Below are positions 44,722-55,546 of a DNA stretch of 64,000 nucleotides, piece after piece. The DNA comes from Pseudomonas japonica (lineage in GTDB: Bacteria; Pseudomonadota; Gammaproteobacteria; Pseudomonadales; Pseudomonadaceae). The notes below the pieces were generated by a model. The model was not told the origin of the DNA, searched no databases, and was given only the letters and a program-made list of their open reading frames with translations. Both the position numbers and the translations under genes were made by a program. The first letter of the stretch is position 1. Every line of letters begins with the position of its first letter. The stretch is taken from positions 62,001-126,000 of the forward strand of contig NZ_FZOL01000009.1 of the NCBI RefSeq assembly GCF_900188455.1, read 5' to 3'.

Positions 44722-45189
44722 GTGCCAGCGAAAAAAATGGCCGATGGCGTGCGCATGCTCAGCGTCGGCGAGGTGGCCAGACGCGCTGGCGTAGCGGTCT
44801 CCACCCTGCACTTCTACGAATCGAAAGGCCTGATCGCCAGTACCCGCAACGCCGGCAACCAGCGCCGTTATCCGGCGCTGGTATTGCGCACCATCGCCAT
44901 TATCAAGGTGGCCCAGCGCACCGGGATTCCGCTGGAAGAGATCAAGCAGGCGTTCGGCCGCTATCCGCCGAACAGCAAGCTGACCGCGGCGCAGTGGGGG
45001 GAGATGTCCACGGCCTGGCGCGAAGACCTCAATGCGCGGATCAGGACCCTGGAAGCGCTGCGCGACAGCCTGGACAACTGCATCGGCTGCGGGTGCCTGT
45101 CGCTGGAGGATTGCCCGTTGCGCAATCCGGAAGACCGGCTGGGGCTGGAGGGGCCGGGGCCGCGAGTGCTGGAGCAGGCCTGTCGGTAA
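44722..45189 (+). CDS. soxR: Redox-sensing transcriptional activator SoxR
   Basis: 155 residues from the GTG at 44722, with GAGG 9 bases upstream; the in-frame ATG at 44737 is an alternative. The MerR helix-turn-helix [26 protein letters not shown] is followed by the [2Fe-2S] ligand set Cys120, Cys123, Cys125 and Cys131 in [14 protein letters not shown], diagnostic of SoxR. It is divergent from the mexHI-opmD-like operon across a SoxR box. It senses redox-cycling compounds and activates the pump. Confidence 0.95.
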   Translation: MPAKKMADGVRMLSVGEVARRAGVAVSTLHFYESKGLIASTRNAGNQRRYPALVLRTIAIIKVAQRTGIPLEEIKQAFGRYPPNSKLTAAQWGEMSTAWREDLNARIRTLEALRDSLDNCIGCGCLSLEDCPLRNPEDRLGLEGPGPRVLEQACR

Positions 45190-45197
45190 CGCCCTTA

Positions 45198-45317
45198 CCC
45201 CGTAGGAGCGTGGCTTGCCCGCGAAAGGACTGCGTAGCGGTCCCGACATTGCATTGGCTGTATCCAAATCGGGACCGCTGTGCGGTCCTTTCGCGGGCAA
45301 GCCGCGCTCCTACGGGG
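45198..45317. repeat. REPIN B
   Basis: CCCCGTAGGAGCGTGGCTTG and its near-complement at about 45295-45317, with inner GGACTGC.../GCGGTCC hairpins. It lies between soxR and the purine permease gene. Confidence 0.88.
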
Positions 45318-45400
45318 AGAGCGATTCACCAGCCTGCATTGCACTACCGAAATCCCCCGCCCCACCGTAGAATGCGCCTCCATTTTTTCAGGGCATCTCC

Positions 45401-46777
45401 ATGAGCTCACTCGAACAAGGGCCGGCACCCGCGCAGGCCAATGAACTGGTCCTGGGTCTGGAAGACCGGCCGCGCCTGGTGATCGGCCTGCTGGCCGCGC
45501 TGCAGCACCTGCTGGCGATCATCGTGCCGATCGTCACCCCGGGCCTGCTGATCTGCCAGGCCCTGGGCGTCTCGGCCCGCGACACCAACCTGATCGTGTC
45601 GATGTCGCTGGTGATCTCCGGTATCGCCACCTTCGTCCAGTGCCGCCGCTTCGGGCCGTTCGGCGCCGGGCTGCTGATCGTCCAGGGCACCAGTTTCAAC
45701 TTCGTCGGCCCGCTGATCGCCGGCGGCGCGCTGATGGTCAAGCAGGGCACGCCGGTCGAAGCGGTGATGGCGGCGATCTTCGGCGTGGTCATCGCCGGTT
45801 CGTTCGTGGAAATGGGCATCTCGCGCATCCTGCCCTTCGTCAAGCGCCTGATCACCCCGCTGGTGACCGGCATCGTCGTGCTGATGATCGGCCTGACCCT
45901 GATCAAGGTCGGCCTGATCAGCATGGGCGGCGGTTTCGCCGCCATGGGCAACGGCACCTTCGCCAACGGCGAGAACCTGCTGCTGTCCGGCGTGGTGCTG
46001 GCGATCATCGTCGTGCTCAACCGTATCCCGCTGGTGTGGATGCGCAGCTGCGCCATCGTCATCGCCCTCGCGGTCGGCTATGCCCTGGCCGGCTACCTGG
46101 GCCGCCTGGACTTCACCGGCATGCACGAAGCGGCGCTGTTCCAGGTGCCGGTGCCGCTGCACTTCGGCCTCGGTTTCTCCTGGGCCCTGTTCATTCCGAT
46201 GCTGGTGATCTACCTGGTCACCTCGCTGGAAGCCATCGGCGACGTCACCGCCACCAGCAAGGTCTCGCGCCAGCCGGTGGAAGGCCCGCTGTGGATGCAG
46301 CGGATCAAGGGCGGCGTACTGGTCAACGGCGCCAACTCGCTGCTGGCCGGGGTGTTCAACACCTTCCCCAGCTCGATCTTCGCGCAGAACAACGGGGTGA
46401 TTCAGCTGACCGGCATCGCCAGCCGCCATATCGGCGTGTGGATCGCCCTGATGCTGGTGGTGCTCGGCCTGTTCCCGGCGGTGGCCGGGGTGATCCAGGC
46501 GGTGCCGGAGCCGGTGCTGGGCGGCGCGGCCATGGTCATGTTCGGTGCCGTGGCGGCCTCGGGCATCAATATCCTCGCCAGCATCAGCCTCGACCGGCGC
46601 GCCTTGCTGATCATCGCAGTGTCCCTGGCCCTGGGCCTGGGCGTGGCCCAGGTGCCGGAATTCCTCGCGCACATGCCGTCGGCCCTGCGCAACGTGCTGG
46701 AGTCTGGCGTCGCCACGGGCGGCATCTGCGCCCTGGTGCTGAACTGGTTCCTCCCGGAAGCCCGGCGCGAAGCCTGA
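45401..46777 (+). CDS. NCS2-family xanthine/uric acid:cation symporter
   Basis: 458 residues with about 14 hydrophobic segments. NCS2 signature regions are present: QHLLAIIVPIVTPGLLICQALG in TM1, LIVQGTSFNFVGPLI, and the motif region IFAQNNGVIQLTGIASRHIG with QN (of QNNGVI) as in XanP/XanQ/UraA. It is closest in pattern to xanthine permeases. It imports purine bases using a cation gradient. It is monocistronic and ends at a terminator. No purine riboswitch is visible upstream. Confidence 0.88.
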   Translation: MSSLEQGPAPAQANELVLGLEDRPRLVIGLLAALQHLLAIIVPIVTPGLLICQALGVSARDTNLIVSMSLVISGIATFVQCRRFGPFGAGLLIVQGTSFNFVGPLIAGGALMVKQGTPVEAVMAAIFGVVIAGSFVEMGISRILPFVKRLITPLVTGIVVLMIGLTLIKVGLISMGGGFAAMGNGTFANGENLLLSGVVLAIIVVLNRIPLVWMRSCAIVIALAVGYALAGYLGRLDFTGMHEAALFQVPVPLHFGLGFSWALFIPMLVIYLVTSLEAIGDVTATSKVSRQPVEGPLWMQRIKGGVLVNGANSLLAGVFNTFPSSIFAQNNGVIQLTGIASRHIGVWIALMLVVLGLFPAVAGVIQAVPEPVLGGAAMVMFGAVAASGINILASISLDRRALLIIAVSLALGLGVAQVPEFLAHMPSALRNVLESGVATGGICALVLNWFLPEARREA

Positions 46778-46796
46778 TCCCGCGGTTGTGCCAGAC

Positions 46797-46823
46797 AAGC
46801 CCGCAGCCTGCTGCGGGCTTTTT
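46797..46823 (+). terminator. Intrinsic terminator of the purine permease gene
   Basis: AAGCCCGCAG-CCTG-CTGCGGGCTTTTT forms a perfect stem with T-tract. Confidence 0.9.
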
Positions 46824-46861
46824 GCTTTAGAATGCCGGGTGTTTTTCCCACAGGACTTGCC

Positions 46862-47254
46862 ATGAAGTTCGCCATCGCGGTGTTTTCCCCCGGCCATGCG
46901 CCCTCTTCCCGTCGCGCCTTGCTGTTCGCCCAGGCGGCCCTGGCCGGCGGTCATGAAATCGTGCGCCTGTTCTTCTACCAGGACGGCGTGCACAGCGCCT
47001 CGGCCAACGTGGTCACGCCGCAGGACGAGAACGATGTTCCCGCGCAGTGGCGCGCCTTCGTCAGCGAAAACGCGCTGGACGCCGTGGTGTGCATCGCCGC
47101 CGCCCTGCGCCGCGGCGTGCTGAACGAAGAAGAGGCCACCCGCTACCAGCGCCCGGCGGTGAACCTGCCCGCGCCGTGGGAACTGTCCGGCCTCGGCCAG
47201 TTGCACGAAGCCGCGCAGATCGCCGACCGCCTGGTCTGCTTCGGAGGAGATTGA
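46862..47254 (+). CDS. tusD: Sulfurtransferase TusD
   Basis: 130 residues of the DsrE/TusD family. The sulfur-accepting Cys lies in VVCIAAALRRGVLNEEEA, equivalent to Cys78 of E. coli TusD. With TusC and TusB it forms the complex that relays persulfide sulfur from IscS/TusA to TusE for 2-thiouridine at tRNA wobble positions. It starts the tusDCBE-ybiB operon. Confidence 0.92.
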   Translation: MKFAIAVFSPGHAPSSRRALLFAQAALAGGHEIVRLFFYQDGVHSASANVVTPQDENDVPAQWRAFVSENALDAVVCIAAALRRGVLNEEEATRYQRPAVNLPAPWELSGLGQLHEAAQIADRLVCFGGD

Positions 47255-47255
47255 A

Positions 47256-47615
47256 ATGGCCAAGTCCCTGCTGATCATCAGCCGCCAGGCACCCTGGAAC
47301 GGTCCATCCGCGCGCGAGGCACTGGATGTCGCCCTGGCCGGCGGCGCCTTCGACCTGCCGCTGGGCATGCTGTTTCTCGACGACGGCGTGTTCCAGCTGG
47401 CCGCCCACCAGCAACCGGCGCTGCTGCAACAGAAGAACCTCGCGGCCAACCTCCAGGCCCTGCCGATGTTCGGCGTCGACGAGCTGTTCGTCGCCGCCAG
47501 CAGTCTCGCCGAGCGCGGCCTGGCCGCCGATGGCCTGAGCCTGCCGGTGGAGGTGCTGGATGACGCCGGCCTCGCGGCCTTGATCGACCGATTCGACCAG
47601 GTGGTAACCCTCTGA
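47256..47615 (+). CDS. tusC: Sulfur-relay protein TusC
   Basis: 119 residues of the DsrF/TusC family (KSLLIISRQAPWNGPSAREAL opening). It is a structural partner of TusD and TusB. It begins one base after the tusD stop and its stop overlaps the tusB start. Confidence 0.9.
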   Translation: MAKSLLIISRQAPWNGPSAREALDVALAGGAFDLPLGMLFLDDGVFQLAAHQQPALLQQKNLAANLQALPMFGVDELFVAASSLAERGLAADGLSLPVEVLDDAGLAALIDRFDQVVTL

Positions 47616-47905
47616 TGAGCACCCTGCACGTCATTTCCCATTCGCCGTTCGGCGACGATCGTCTCGCCAGTTGCCTGCGCCTGCTCGGCCCGCACGACGG
47701 CCTGCTGCTCTGCGGCGACGCGGTGTATGCGCTGAATCCCGGCACGGCCACCGTGGCCGGCCTGATCACCCTCGGTCCGCGCCTGTATGCGCTGGAAGAA
47801 GACCTGCTGGCCCGCGCCATCGCCAACGGCCCGGCCACTGCCGTGGACTATCCGGGCTTCGTCGCCCTGTCCCTGAACCATGACAAGGTCAACAGCTGGC
47901 TATGA
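47615..47905 (+). CDS. tusB: Sulfur-relay protein TusB
   Basis: 96 residues of the DsrH/TusB family (LHVISHSPFGDDRLASCLRL; LLLCGDAVYAL). Third subunit of the TusBCD complex. The gene overlaps tusE by 4 bases. Confidence 0.9.
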   Translation: MSTLHVISHSPFGDDRLASCLRLLGPHDGLLLCGDAVYALNPGTATVAGLITLGPRLYALEEDLLARAIANGPATAVDYPGFVALSLNHDKVNSWL

Positions 47906-48237
47906 GTACCCTGACCGTCAACGGCCGCGACATCGCCCTGGACAAGGACGGCTACCTGGTGGAACTGGGCGACTGGTCCGCCGACGTCGCCCGTGCCCTG
48001 GCCGAGCGCGAGGCGCTGGAGCTGACTGCCGATCACTGGGAAGTGCTGGAATTGCTGCGCCAGTTCTACCAGGAGTTCGAGCTGTCGCCGGCGACCCGCC
48101 CGCTGATCAAGTACACCGCGCTCAAGCTGGGCGCGGAGAAAGGCAACAGCCTGCACCTCAACCGCCTGTTCAACGGCACTCCCGCCAAACTCGCCGCCAA
48201 GCTGGCGGGCCTGCCCAAGCCGACCAATTGCATATGA
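47902..48237 (+). CDS. tusE: Sulfurtransferase TusE (DsrC family)
   Basis: 111 residues with the DsrC/TusE fold and the essential penultimate cysteine in the C-terminus GLPKPTNCI. It accepts sulfur from TusD and delivers it to MnmA for tRNA 2-thiolation. Its stop overlaps the ybiB start (ATGA). Confidence 0.93.
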   Translation: MSTLTVNGRDIALDKDGYLVELGDWSADVARALAEREALELTADHWEVLELLRQFYQEFELSPATRPLIKYTALKLGAEKGNSLHLNRLFNGTPAKLAAKLAGLPKPTNCI

Positions 48238-49229
48238 CCCAGCCACTCCCCCTCGTTACCGAAACCCCGGCCGAACATCCTTTCGCCGAGTTCGTGCGCA
48301 TTCTCGGCAAGGGCAAGCGCGGCGCCCGCGGCCTGACCCGCGAGGAAGCCCGCGAGGCCATGGGCATGCTGCTCGACGGCAAGGTCGAGGACACCCAGCT
48401 CGGTGCCTTCCTGATGCTGCTGCGGCACAAGGAAGAAAGCCCGGAAGAACTGGCCGGCTTCACCGAGGCCCTGCGTGCCCGCCTGCAGGCCCCGGCCATC
48501 GCCGTGGACATCGACTGGCCGAGCTACGCCGGCAAGAAGCGCCACCTGCCCTGGTACCTGCTGGCGGCGCGCTGCCTGGCGGCCAACGGCGTGCGCATCC
48601 TGATGCATGGCGGCGGCGCGCATACCGCTGGGCGTCTCTACACCGAGCAGACCCTGGAGGTGCTGGACATTCCGCTGTGCCGTAGCTGGGACGACGTCGA
48701 GACGGCGCTGGACCAGCACAACCTGGCGTTCTTCCCGCTGCAGGACTGGGCTCCACGCCTGCAGCGCATGATCGACCTGCGCAACACCCTCGGCCTGCGC
48801 TCGCCGATCCACTCCCTGGCCCGGGTGCTCAATCCGCTGGGCGCCCGTTGCGGCCTGCAGAGCATCTTCCACCCCGGCTACCAGGCGGTGCACCGCGAGG
48901 CCAGCCGCCTGCTCGGCGATCGCGCCATCGTGATCAAGGGCGACGGCGGCGAAATCGAGATCAACCCGGACGCCACCAGCCATCTCTACGGCACCGCCGA
49001 CGGCACTGAGTGGGATGAGGAGTGGCCGCAGATGTCGGCCCAGCGCCATGTCAAACCGGCCAGCCTGGTACCCGGACACCTGCTTGAGGTCTGGGCTGGC
49101 GAGGCCGGCGACAGCTACGGCGAAATGGCGGTGATCGCGACCATGGCCCTGGCCCTGCGCGGCCTCGGCCACACGCAAGCGGAAGCCTTCGCCAAGGCCC
49201 GGGAATACTGGGCCGCGCGCCTGGCCTGA
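48234..49229 (+). CDS. ybiB: YbiB/TrpD2-type nucleic-acid-binding phosphoribosyltransferase-fold protein
   Basis: 331 residues of the TrpD/NP family III, similar to anthranilate phosphoribosyltransferase but outside the trp operon. It has GARGLTREEAREAMGMLLDG, VRILMHGGGAHTAGRLYTEQ and ARCGLQSIFHPGYQ segments. E. coli YbiB is LexA-regulated and binds nucleic acids. The start overlaps tusE; linkage to the tus genes is conserved in Pseudomonas. Confidence 0.85.
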   Translation: MTQPLPLVTETPAEHPFAEFVRILGKGKRGARGLTREEAREAMGMLLDGKVEDTQLGAFLMLLRHKEESPEELAGFTEALRARLQAPAIAVDIDWPSYAGKKRHLPWYLLAARCLAANGVRILMHGGGAHTAGRLYTEQTLEVLDIPLCRSWDDVETALDQHNLAFFPLQDWAPRLQRMIDLRNTLGLRSPIHSLARVLNPLGARCGLQSIFHPGYQAVHREASRLLGDRAIVIKGDGGEIEINPDATSHLYGTADGTEWDEEWPQMSAQRHVKPASLVPGHLLEVWAGEAGDSYGEMAVIATMALALRGLGHTQAEAFAKAREYWAARLA

Positions 49230-49343
49230 ACGGAATCCATCGATACCATCGATCAAACAGGCGAGATCTTTGCGCTATTCGTTCGAACTTGAGTCCGTAA
49301 ACTGGCCTCGAATTTTCAGACGTTTCTGCCAAGGAGTTTGCCC

Positions 49344-50312
49344 ATGGGCCTGTTGATCGATGGACGCTGGCATGACCAGTGGTACACAAGCAGCAAGGAT
49401 GGCGCCTTCCAGCGCGAAAACGCGCAGCGCAACAACCCCCTGCCCGCCGCCGAGGCCGGGCGCTATCACCTCTATGTGTCGCTGGCCTGCCCATGGGCCC
49501 ATCGCACCCTGATCTATCGCAAGCTCAAGGGCCTGGAAGGCCTGATCGACGTGTCCGTGGTCAGCTGGCTGATGGGCGAGCACGGCTGGACCTTCGACAA
49601 GCGCGAAGGCTCGACCGGCGACAAACTCGACGGCAGCGACTTCCTGCACCAGCGCTACACCCGCGACGACCCGCACTACAGCGGCCGCGTCACCGTGCCG
49701 GTGCTGTGGGACAAGCGTGAGCAGCGCATCGTCAACAACGAGTCGTCGCAGATCATCCGTATCTTCAACAGCGATTTCGACAGCCTGACCGGCAATCGCC
49801 TGGACCTGTATCCGGGGCCGCTGCAGGCCAGGATCGATGCGTTGAACGAGCGTATTTATCCGGCGGTGAACAACGGTGTATACCGTGCCGGCTTCGCCAC
49901 CTCGCAGCGCGCCTATGAAGAGGCCTTCGATGCGCTGTTCGCCGAGCTGGACACCCTGGAGCGACTACTGGATGGGCAGCGCTACCTGGCCGGGGAATAC
50001 CTGACCGAGGCGGATATCCGGCTGTTCACCACCCTCGTGCGTTTCGACGCGGTGTATTACGGGCACTTCAAGTGCAACCTGCGGCGGATCAGCGACTATC
50101 CGAACCTGTCGAACTGGCTGCGTGAGATTTATCAATGGCCGGGGGTGGCGGAGACGGTAAACATGGAGCATATCCAGCGCCACTACTACCTGAGCCACAA
50201 GACCATCAACCCGAACGGGATCGTGCCGAAGGGACCGTTGCAGGACTTCGGGCAGGCGCATGATCGGGAAAGGCTGGTCGGGCGGGGAATCTGGAAGAAG
50301 ACTGGCCTCTGA
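49344..50312 (+). CDS. yqjG: Glutathionyl-hydroquinone reductase (YqjG-like GST)
   Basis: 322 residues from the ATG at 49344, preceded by AAGGAG. The catalytic Cys49 lies in ACPWAHRTLIYRKLKG. The C-terminal GST helical domain includes YLTEADIRLFTTLVRFDAVYYGHFKCN. It reduces glutathionyl-hydroquinones with glutathione. It is transcribed toward cysG; a REPIN separates the convergent genes. Confidence 0.92.
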   Translation: MGLLIDGRWHDQWYTSSKDGAFQRENAQRNNPLPAAEAGRYHLYVSLACPWAHRTLIYRKLKGLEGLIDVSVVSWLMGEHGWTFDKREGSTGDKLDGSDFLHQRYTRDDPHYSGRVTVPVLWDKREQRIVNNESSQIIRIFNSDFDSLTGNRLDLYPGPLQARIDALNERIYPAVNNGVYRAGFATSQRAYEEAFDALFAELDTLERLLDGQRYLAGEYLTEADIRLFTTLVRFDAVYYGHFKCNLRRISDYPNLSNWLREIYQWPGVAETVNMEHIQRHYYLSHKTINPNGIVPKGPLQDFGQAHDRERLVGRGIWKKTGL

Positions 50313-50320
50313 CAACCCGC

Positions 50321-50438
50321 GTCCCCCGTAGGAGCGTGGCTTGCCCGCGAAAGGACCGCATAGCGGTCCCGGAAAACACCACCGAATGGGACCGCTATGC
50401 GGTCCTTTCGCGGGCAAGCCACGCTCCTACGGAGGGAC
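50321..50438. repeat. REPIN C
   Basis: GTAGGAGCGTGGCTTGCCCG and its complement at about 50410-50430, with inner GGACCGCATAGCGGTCC hairpins. It sits between the convergent yqjG and cysG genes and may act in transcript end formation. Confidence 0.88.
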
Positions 50439-50441
50439 AAG

Positions 50442-51833
50442 CTAGGGTTGTTGAGCGCCTTCGAACCAGGCGAGCTTGTCGCGCAACTGCACCACCTCAC
50501 CCACGATCACCAGCGTCGGCGCATGCACTTCATGCTCCGCCACCAGTTGCGGCAGGTCGCCCAGGGTGCCGGTGAAGACCCGCTGGTTCCTGGTCGTGCC
50601 TTGCTGCACCAGCGCCGCCGGCGTGTCCGCCGCGCGACCATGGCGAATCAGCTCGGCACAGATGGTCGGCAAGCCCACCAGGCCCATGTAGAACACCAGG
50701 GTCTGCGCCGGCGCCACCAGGTCATTCCACGGCAGGTTGCTGGTGCCGTCCTTGAGGTGCCCGGTGACGAAACGCACCGACTGTGCATAATCGCGGTGGG
50801 TCAACGGAATCCCGGCGTACGCCGAACAACCGCTGGCCGCGGTAATCCCCGGCACCACCTGGAAGGCGATGCCCTGCTCCGCCAGTTCCTCGATCTCCTC
50901 GCCGCCACGGCCGAAGATGAACGGATCGCCGCCCTTGAGGCGCAGCACCCGCTTGCCCTGACGGGCCAGGTCCACCAGCAGCTGGTTGATCTGCTCCTGC
51001 GGCACGGCGTGATCGGCGCGGCGCTTGCCGACATAGATACGCTCGGCATCGCGCCGGCACATCTCGATGATCGCCGGTGCGACCAGACGGTCGTACAGCA
51101 CCACATCGGCCTGCTGCATCAGGCGCAAGGCGCGGAAGGTCAGCAGGTCCGGATCGCCCGGACCGGCACCGACCAGGTACACCTCACCACCGTTCTGCGG
51201 CGCGGCGCCCTCGACCTTGGCCTGCAGCAGGCGCTCCGCCTCGCCGCCCTGCCCGGCCAGCTGACGCTCGGCGATCGGGCCCTGGAACACGTCCTCCCAG
51301 AAACCACGACGCTGATTGACATCCGGATAGAGCTGCTTGACGCGATCGCGAAAACGCGAGGCGAGCCCGGCCAGTTCGCCGTAGGCGGCGGGAATCCAGG
51401 CTTCCAGGCGGGCGCGGATCAACCGCGCCAGCACCGGGGCGTCGCCGCCGCTGGACACTGCGATCACCAGCGGCGAGCGATCGACGATGGCCGGGAAGAT
51501 CACCGTGCACAACGCCGGCGCGTCCACCACATTGACCGGTACGCAGCGCCGCCGCGCATCCGCCGACACCTGGGCGTTGAGCACGGTGTCGTCGGTGGCG
51601 GCGATGATCAACTGGCAGTCGTCGAGATCACCTTCTTCATAGCCACGGGCCAGAAGCTGGCCACCGCTCTGAACGGCAAGCTCGGCCAGCTGGCTTTCGA
51701 TCTGCGGCGCGACCACGCGCAGCTTCGCCCCGGCATCGGCCAGCAGGCGGGATTTGCGCAAGGCAATCTCGCCGCCGCCGACCACCAGCACCTGGCTGCC
51801 GCGCAAATTGTGGAACAGCGGCAGGAATTCCAT
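50442..51833 (-). CDS. cysG: Siroheme synthase CysG (multifunctional)
   Basis: 463 residues. The N-terminal precorrin-2 dehydrogenase/ferrochelatase domain begins [25 protein letters not shown]. The C-terminal uroporphyrinogen-III methyltransferase begins [20 protein letters not shown]. It makes siroheme for sulfite and nitrite reductases. The ATG follows the serS stop directly, so the two are co-transcribed. Confidence 0.95.
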   Translation of the reverse strand: MEFLPLFHNLRGSQVLVVGGGEIALRKSRLLADAGAKLRVVAPQIESQLAELAVQSGGQLLARGYEEGDLDDCQLIIAATDDTVLNAQVSADARRRCVPVNVVDAPALCTVIFPAIVDRSPLVIAVSSGGDAPVLARLIRARLEAWIPAAYGELAGLASRFRDRVKQLYPDVNQRRGFWEDVFQGPIAERQLAGQGGEAERLLQAKVEGAAPQNGGEVYLVGAGPGDPDLLTFRALRLMQQADVVLYDRLVAPAIIEMCRRDAERIYVGKRRADHAVPQEQINQLLVDLARQGKRVLRLKGGDPFIFGRGGEEIEELAEQGIAFQVVPGITAASGCSAYAGIPLTHRDYAQSVRFVTGHLKDGTSNLPWNDLVAPAQTLVFYMGLVGLPTICAELIRHGRAADTPAALVQQGTTRNQRVFTGTLGDLPQLVAEHEVHAPTLVIVGEVVQLRDKLAWFEGAQQP

Positions 51834-53126
<1,293 letters not shown>

Positions 53127-53143
53127 TTATGGGTGGTGTTGAT

Positions 53144-53518
53144 TCAGATTCGGATCAAGGCCAGGCCGGCCCAGGTTGCGAGCAGGCCGCCCAGCACGCT
53201 GATCGCGGCATAGCCGAAGGCCAGCGGCGCCTGCCCGCTTTCGAGCAGGCGCACGGTATCCAGTGAAAAGGATGAAAACGTCGTCAGGCCGCCGAGGAAG
53301 CCGACGATCAGGCCGCCACGCAGCTCGACCGGGACATACGGACGATGCAGGAACAGCCCGTAGAGCAGGCCGATCAGCAGGCAGCCAACCAGGTTGACCG
53401 CCAGCGTACCGAGATAAAAGTGCCGAGGCCAGTGGCCAGCCACCCAATTGGAGGTAGCGAAGCGCAACAGGGTGCCGGCAATGCCTCCGGCACTGACGGC
53501 GGCGACGAGTGCGATCAC
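53144..53518 (-). CDS. crcB: Fluoride channel CrcB/Fluc
   Basis: 124 residues with four transmembrane helices, the N-terminal [10 protein letters not shown] motif and the central [20 protein letters not shown] signature. It forms a dual-topology fluoride exporter. Its start overlaps the rarA stop, and no fluoride riboswitch is seen, so it is expressed with rarA. Confidence 0.95.
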   Translation of the reverse strand: MIALVAAVSAGGIAGTLLRFATSNWVAGHWPRHFYLGTLAVNLVGCLLIGLLYGLFLHRPYVPVELRGGLIVGFLGGLTTFSSFSLDTVRLLESGQAPLAFGYAAISVLGGLLATWAGLALIRI

Positions 53519-54840
53519 GGTTTTCTCCGCTGCCGGGGGCTGTTGCGGTCGAGCTCGGCCAACTGGCGCAGCTTCTCGCCGATCTTCAATTCCAGCCCGC
53601 GCGGCACCGGCTGGTAGTACTGGCGCGGTTCGAGTTCGTCGGGGAAATAGTCCTCGCCGGCGGCGTAGGCGCCCGGCTCGTCGTGGGCGTAGCGGTATTC
53701 CTCACCGTAGCCCAGTTGCTTCATCAGCTTGGTCGGGGCGTTGCGCAGGTGCAGCGGCACCTCCAGCGAACCGTGTTCGGCGGCTTCGCGCAGTGCCGCC
53801 TTGAAACCCACGTACACCGCGTTGCTCTTCGGTGCGCAGGCCAGGTAGGTGATGGCCTGGGCCACCGCCAGCTCGCCTTCCGGGCTGCCGAGGCGCTCCT
53901 GCACGTCCCAGGCCGACAGACACAGGCTCAGGGCGCGCGGGTCGGCGTTGCCGATGTCCTCGCTGGCCATGCGCACCACGCGGCGCGCCAGGTACAGCGG
54001 ATCGCAGCCGCCATCGAGCATGCGCGCGAACCAGTACAGCGCGGCATCCGGGTTGGAGCCGCGGATGGATTTGTGCAGCGCGGAAATCTGGTCGTAGAAG
54101 GCCTCGCCGCCCTTGTCGAAACGCCGCCGGCTGTCGCCGAGCAGGCTCTGCAACAGATCGACGCCGATTTCGCCGCCGTCTTCCGCCAGGTCCGAGGCGT
54201 TTTCCAGGAAGTTGAGCATGCGCCGGCCATCACCGTCGGCGGCGGCCAGGAGCATTTTGAAAGCCTCGTCGCCAAGGCGCAGCTGGCGCTTGCCCAAGCC
54301 GCGCTCCTCGCTCAGCGCACGCTGCACCAGGCGCCGCAGGGCCTCCTCGTCGAGGCTCTTGAGCACATAGACCCGCGCCCGCGACAACAGCGCGTTGTTC
54401 AGCTCGAACGAGGGGTTTTCGGTGGTGGCGCCGATGAAAATCAGCGTGCCGTCTTCGACATAAGGCAGGAAGGCGTCCTGCTGCGACTTGTTGAAACGGT
54501 GCACTTCGTCGACGAACAGGATGGTCCGCCGCCCGTACTGGGCCGCCTGCTGCTTGGCGATCTCCACCGCATGGCGGATTTCCTTGACCCCGGCGAGCAC
54601 CGCCGAAACCGTTTCGAAATGCGCGTCGCAGAACTGCGCCAGCAGCCGCGCCAGGGTGGTCTTGCCGACCCCGGGCGGGCCCCAGAAGATCATCGAATGC
54701 AGCGCGCCCTGCTCCAGGGCCTCGCGCAGCGGCTTGCCACGTGCCAGCAGGTGCTGCTGGCCGACGTATTCGTCCAGGTTGGCCGGGCGCATGCGCGCGG
54801 CCAGGGGCTGGGCAACCGGTTCACTGCGAAACAGGTCCAT
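53515..54840 (-). CDS. rarA: Replication-associated recombination AAA+ ATPase RarA (MgsA)
   Basis: 441 residues. Walker [15 protein letters not shown] near residue 54, Walker [20 protein letters not shown] and sensor [20 protein letters not shown] match RarA/WRNIP1. The helical tetramerisation region follows. It works at stalled replication forks. It lies 18 bp after lolA. Confidence 0.94.
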   Translation of the reverse strand: MDLFRSEPVAQPLAARMRPANLDEYVGQQHLLARGKPLREALEQGALHSMIFWGPPGVGKTTLARLLAQFCDAHFETVSAVLAGVKEIRHAVEIAKQQAAQYGRRTILFVDEVHRFNKSQQDAFLPYVEDGTLIFIGATTENPSFELNNALLSRARVYVLKSLDEEALRRLVQRALSEERGLGKRQLRLGDEAFKMLLAAADGDGRRMLNFLENASDLAEDGGEIGVDLLQSLLGDSRRRFDKGGEAFYDQISALHKSIRGSNPDAALYWFARMLDGGCDPLYLARRVVRMASEDIGNADPRALSLCLSAWDVQERLGSPEGELAVAQAITYLACAPKSNAVYVGFKAALREAAEHGSLEVPLHLRNAPTKLMKQLGYGEEYRYAHDEPGAYAAGEDYFPDELEPRQYYQPVPRGLELKIGEKLRQLAELDRNSPRQRRKP

Positions 54841-54858
54841 GGACGGCTGTACGACCTC

Positions 54859-55482
54859 TTACTCTTGGATCACATCCGCGCCTTTGGGGATGTCGAACTT
54901 GAACTTGCTCGCCGGTACCGGCTCGTTGGCCTTGACCCCGGTGAAGACGATGTTGGTGCGCTGGCCGACACTGTCGATCAGTTGCATGTCATTGACCAGG
55001 CCCTTGCGGAACGACAGGCGCAGGGAGTCGAACAGGGTGTCCTTGGTCTTCGGGCGCAGTTCGAAGTCCATCACTTCGCCCTGCTCCTTCGAGCTGATGT
55101 CGAAGCTCTGGCTGATCTTCGATACGTCACCCGACAGCAGCAGCGCCGGGGTCTGGGTCAGGCGCTGGTCGAGCTTCTTGATGGTCGCCTGTTCCAGGTC
55201 CGGGTCCCACAGGGTGACCTTGGCACCGTCGGACACCACGACCTGCTCCTGCGGCGCGTCGGTGTGCCAGTAGAACAGGCCCGGACGCTGTACCGCCATC
55301 TGCCCGGTGGTTTCCTGCAGCTGGGTGCCGCTGGCGTCAAGGGTCAGCTGGGAAAAGTTGGCACTGATGGTCTTCGAGTTGTTCAACAGCTGGGTCAGGC
55401 GGGCCACGTCGGCCTCGGCGGCGAACAGCGAAGCGCTGGACAGGCTCAGAGCGGAAACCAACATCATGCGAATCAGGCGCAT
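54859..55482 (-). CDS. lolA: Outer-membrane lipoprotein carrier protein LolA
   Basis: 207 residues with a signal peptide ([21 protein letters not shown]). The LolA fold is recognisable in [20 protein letters not shown] and [21 protein letters not shown]. It ferries lipoproteins across the periplasm from LolCDE to LolB. The location between ftsK and rarA is conserved. Confidence 0.94.
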   Translation of the reverse strand: MRLIRMMLVSALSLSSASLFAAEADVARLTQLLNNSKTISANFSQLTLDASGTQLQETTGQMAVQRPGLFYWHTDAPQEQVVVSDGAKVTLWDPDLEQATIKKLDQRLTQTPALLLSGDVSKISQSFDISSKEQGEVMDFELRPKTKDTLFDSLRLSFRKGLVNDMQLIDSVGQRTNIVFTGVKANEPVPASKFKFDIPKGADVIQE

Positions 55483-55546
55483 GGCAATCCTCGTTGCAGA
55501 ATGAATGAACCGGCGGGCGTCGTTGCCCGCCAGTGAAACCTGGGTA

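Noticed and set aside
45318..45400. Purine riboswitch before the purine permease gene
   Set aside because: The short leader between the REPIN and the gene lacks the conserved three-way junction sequence.
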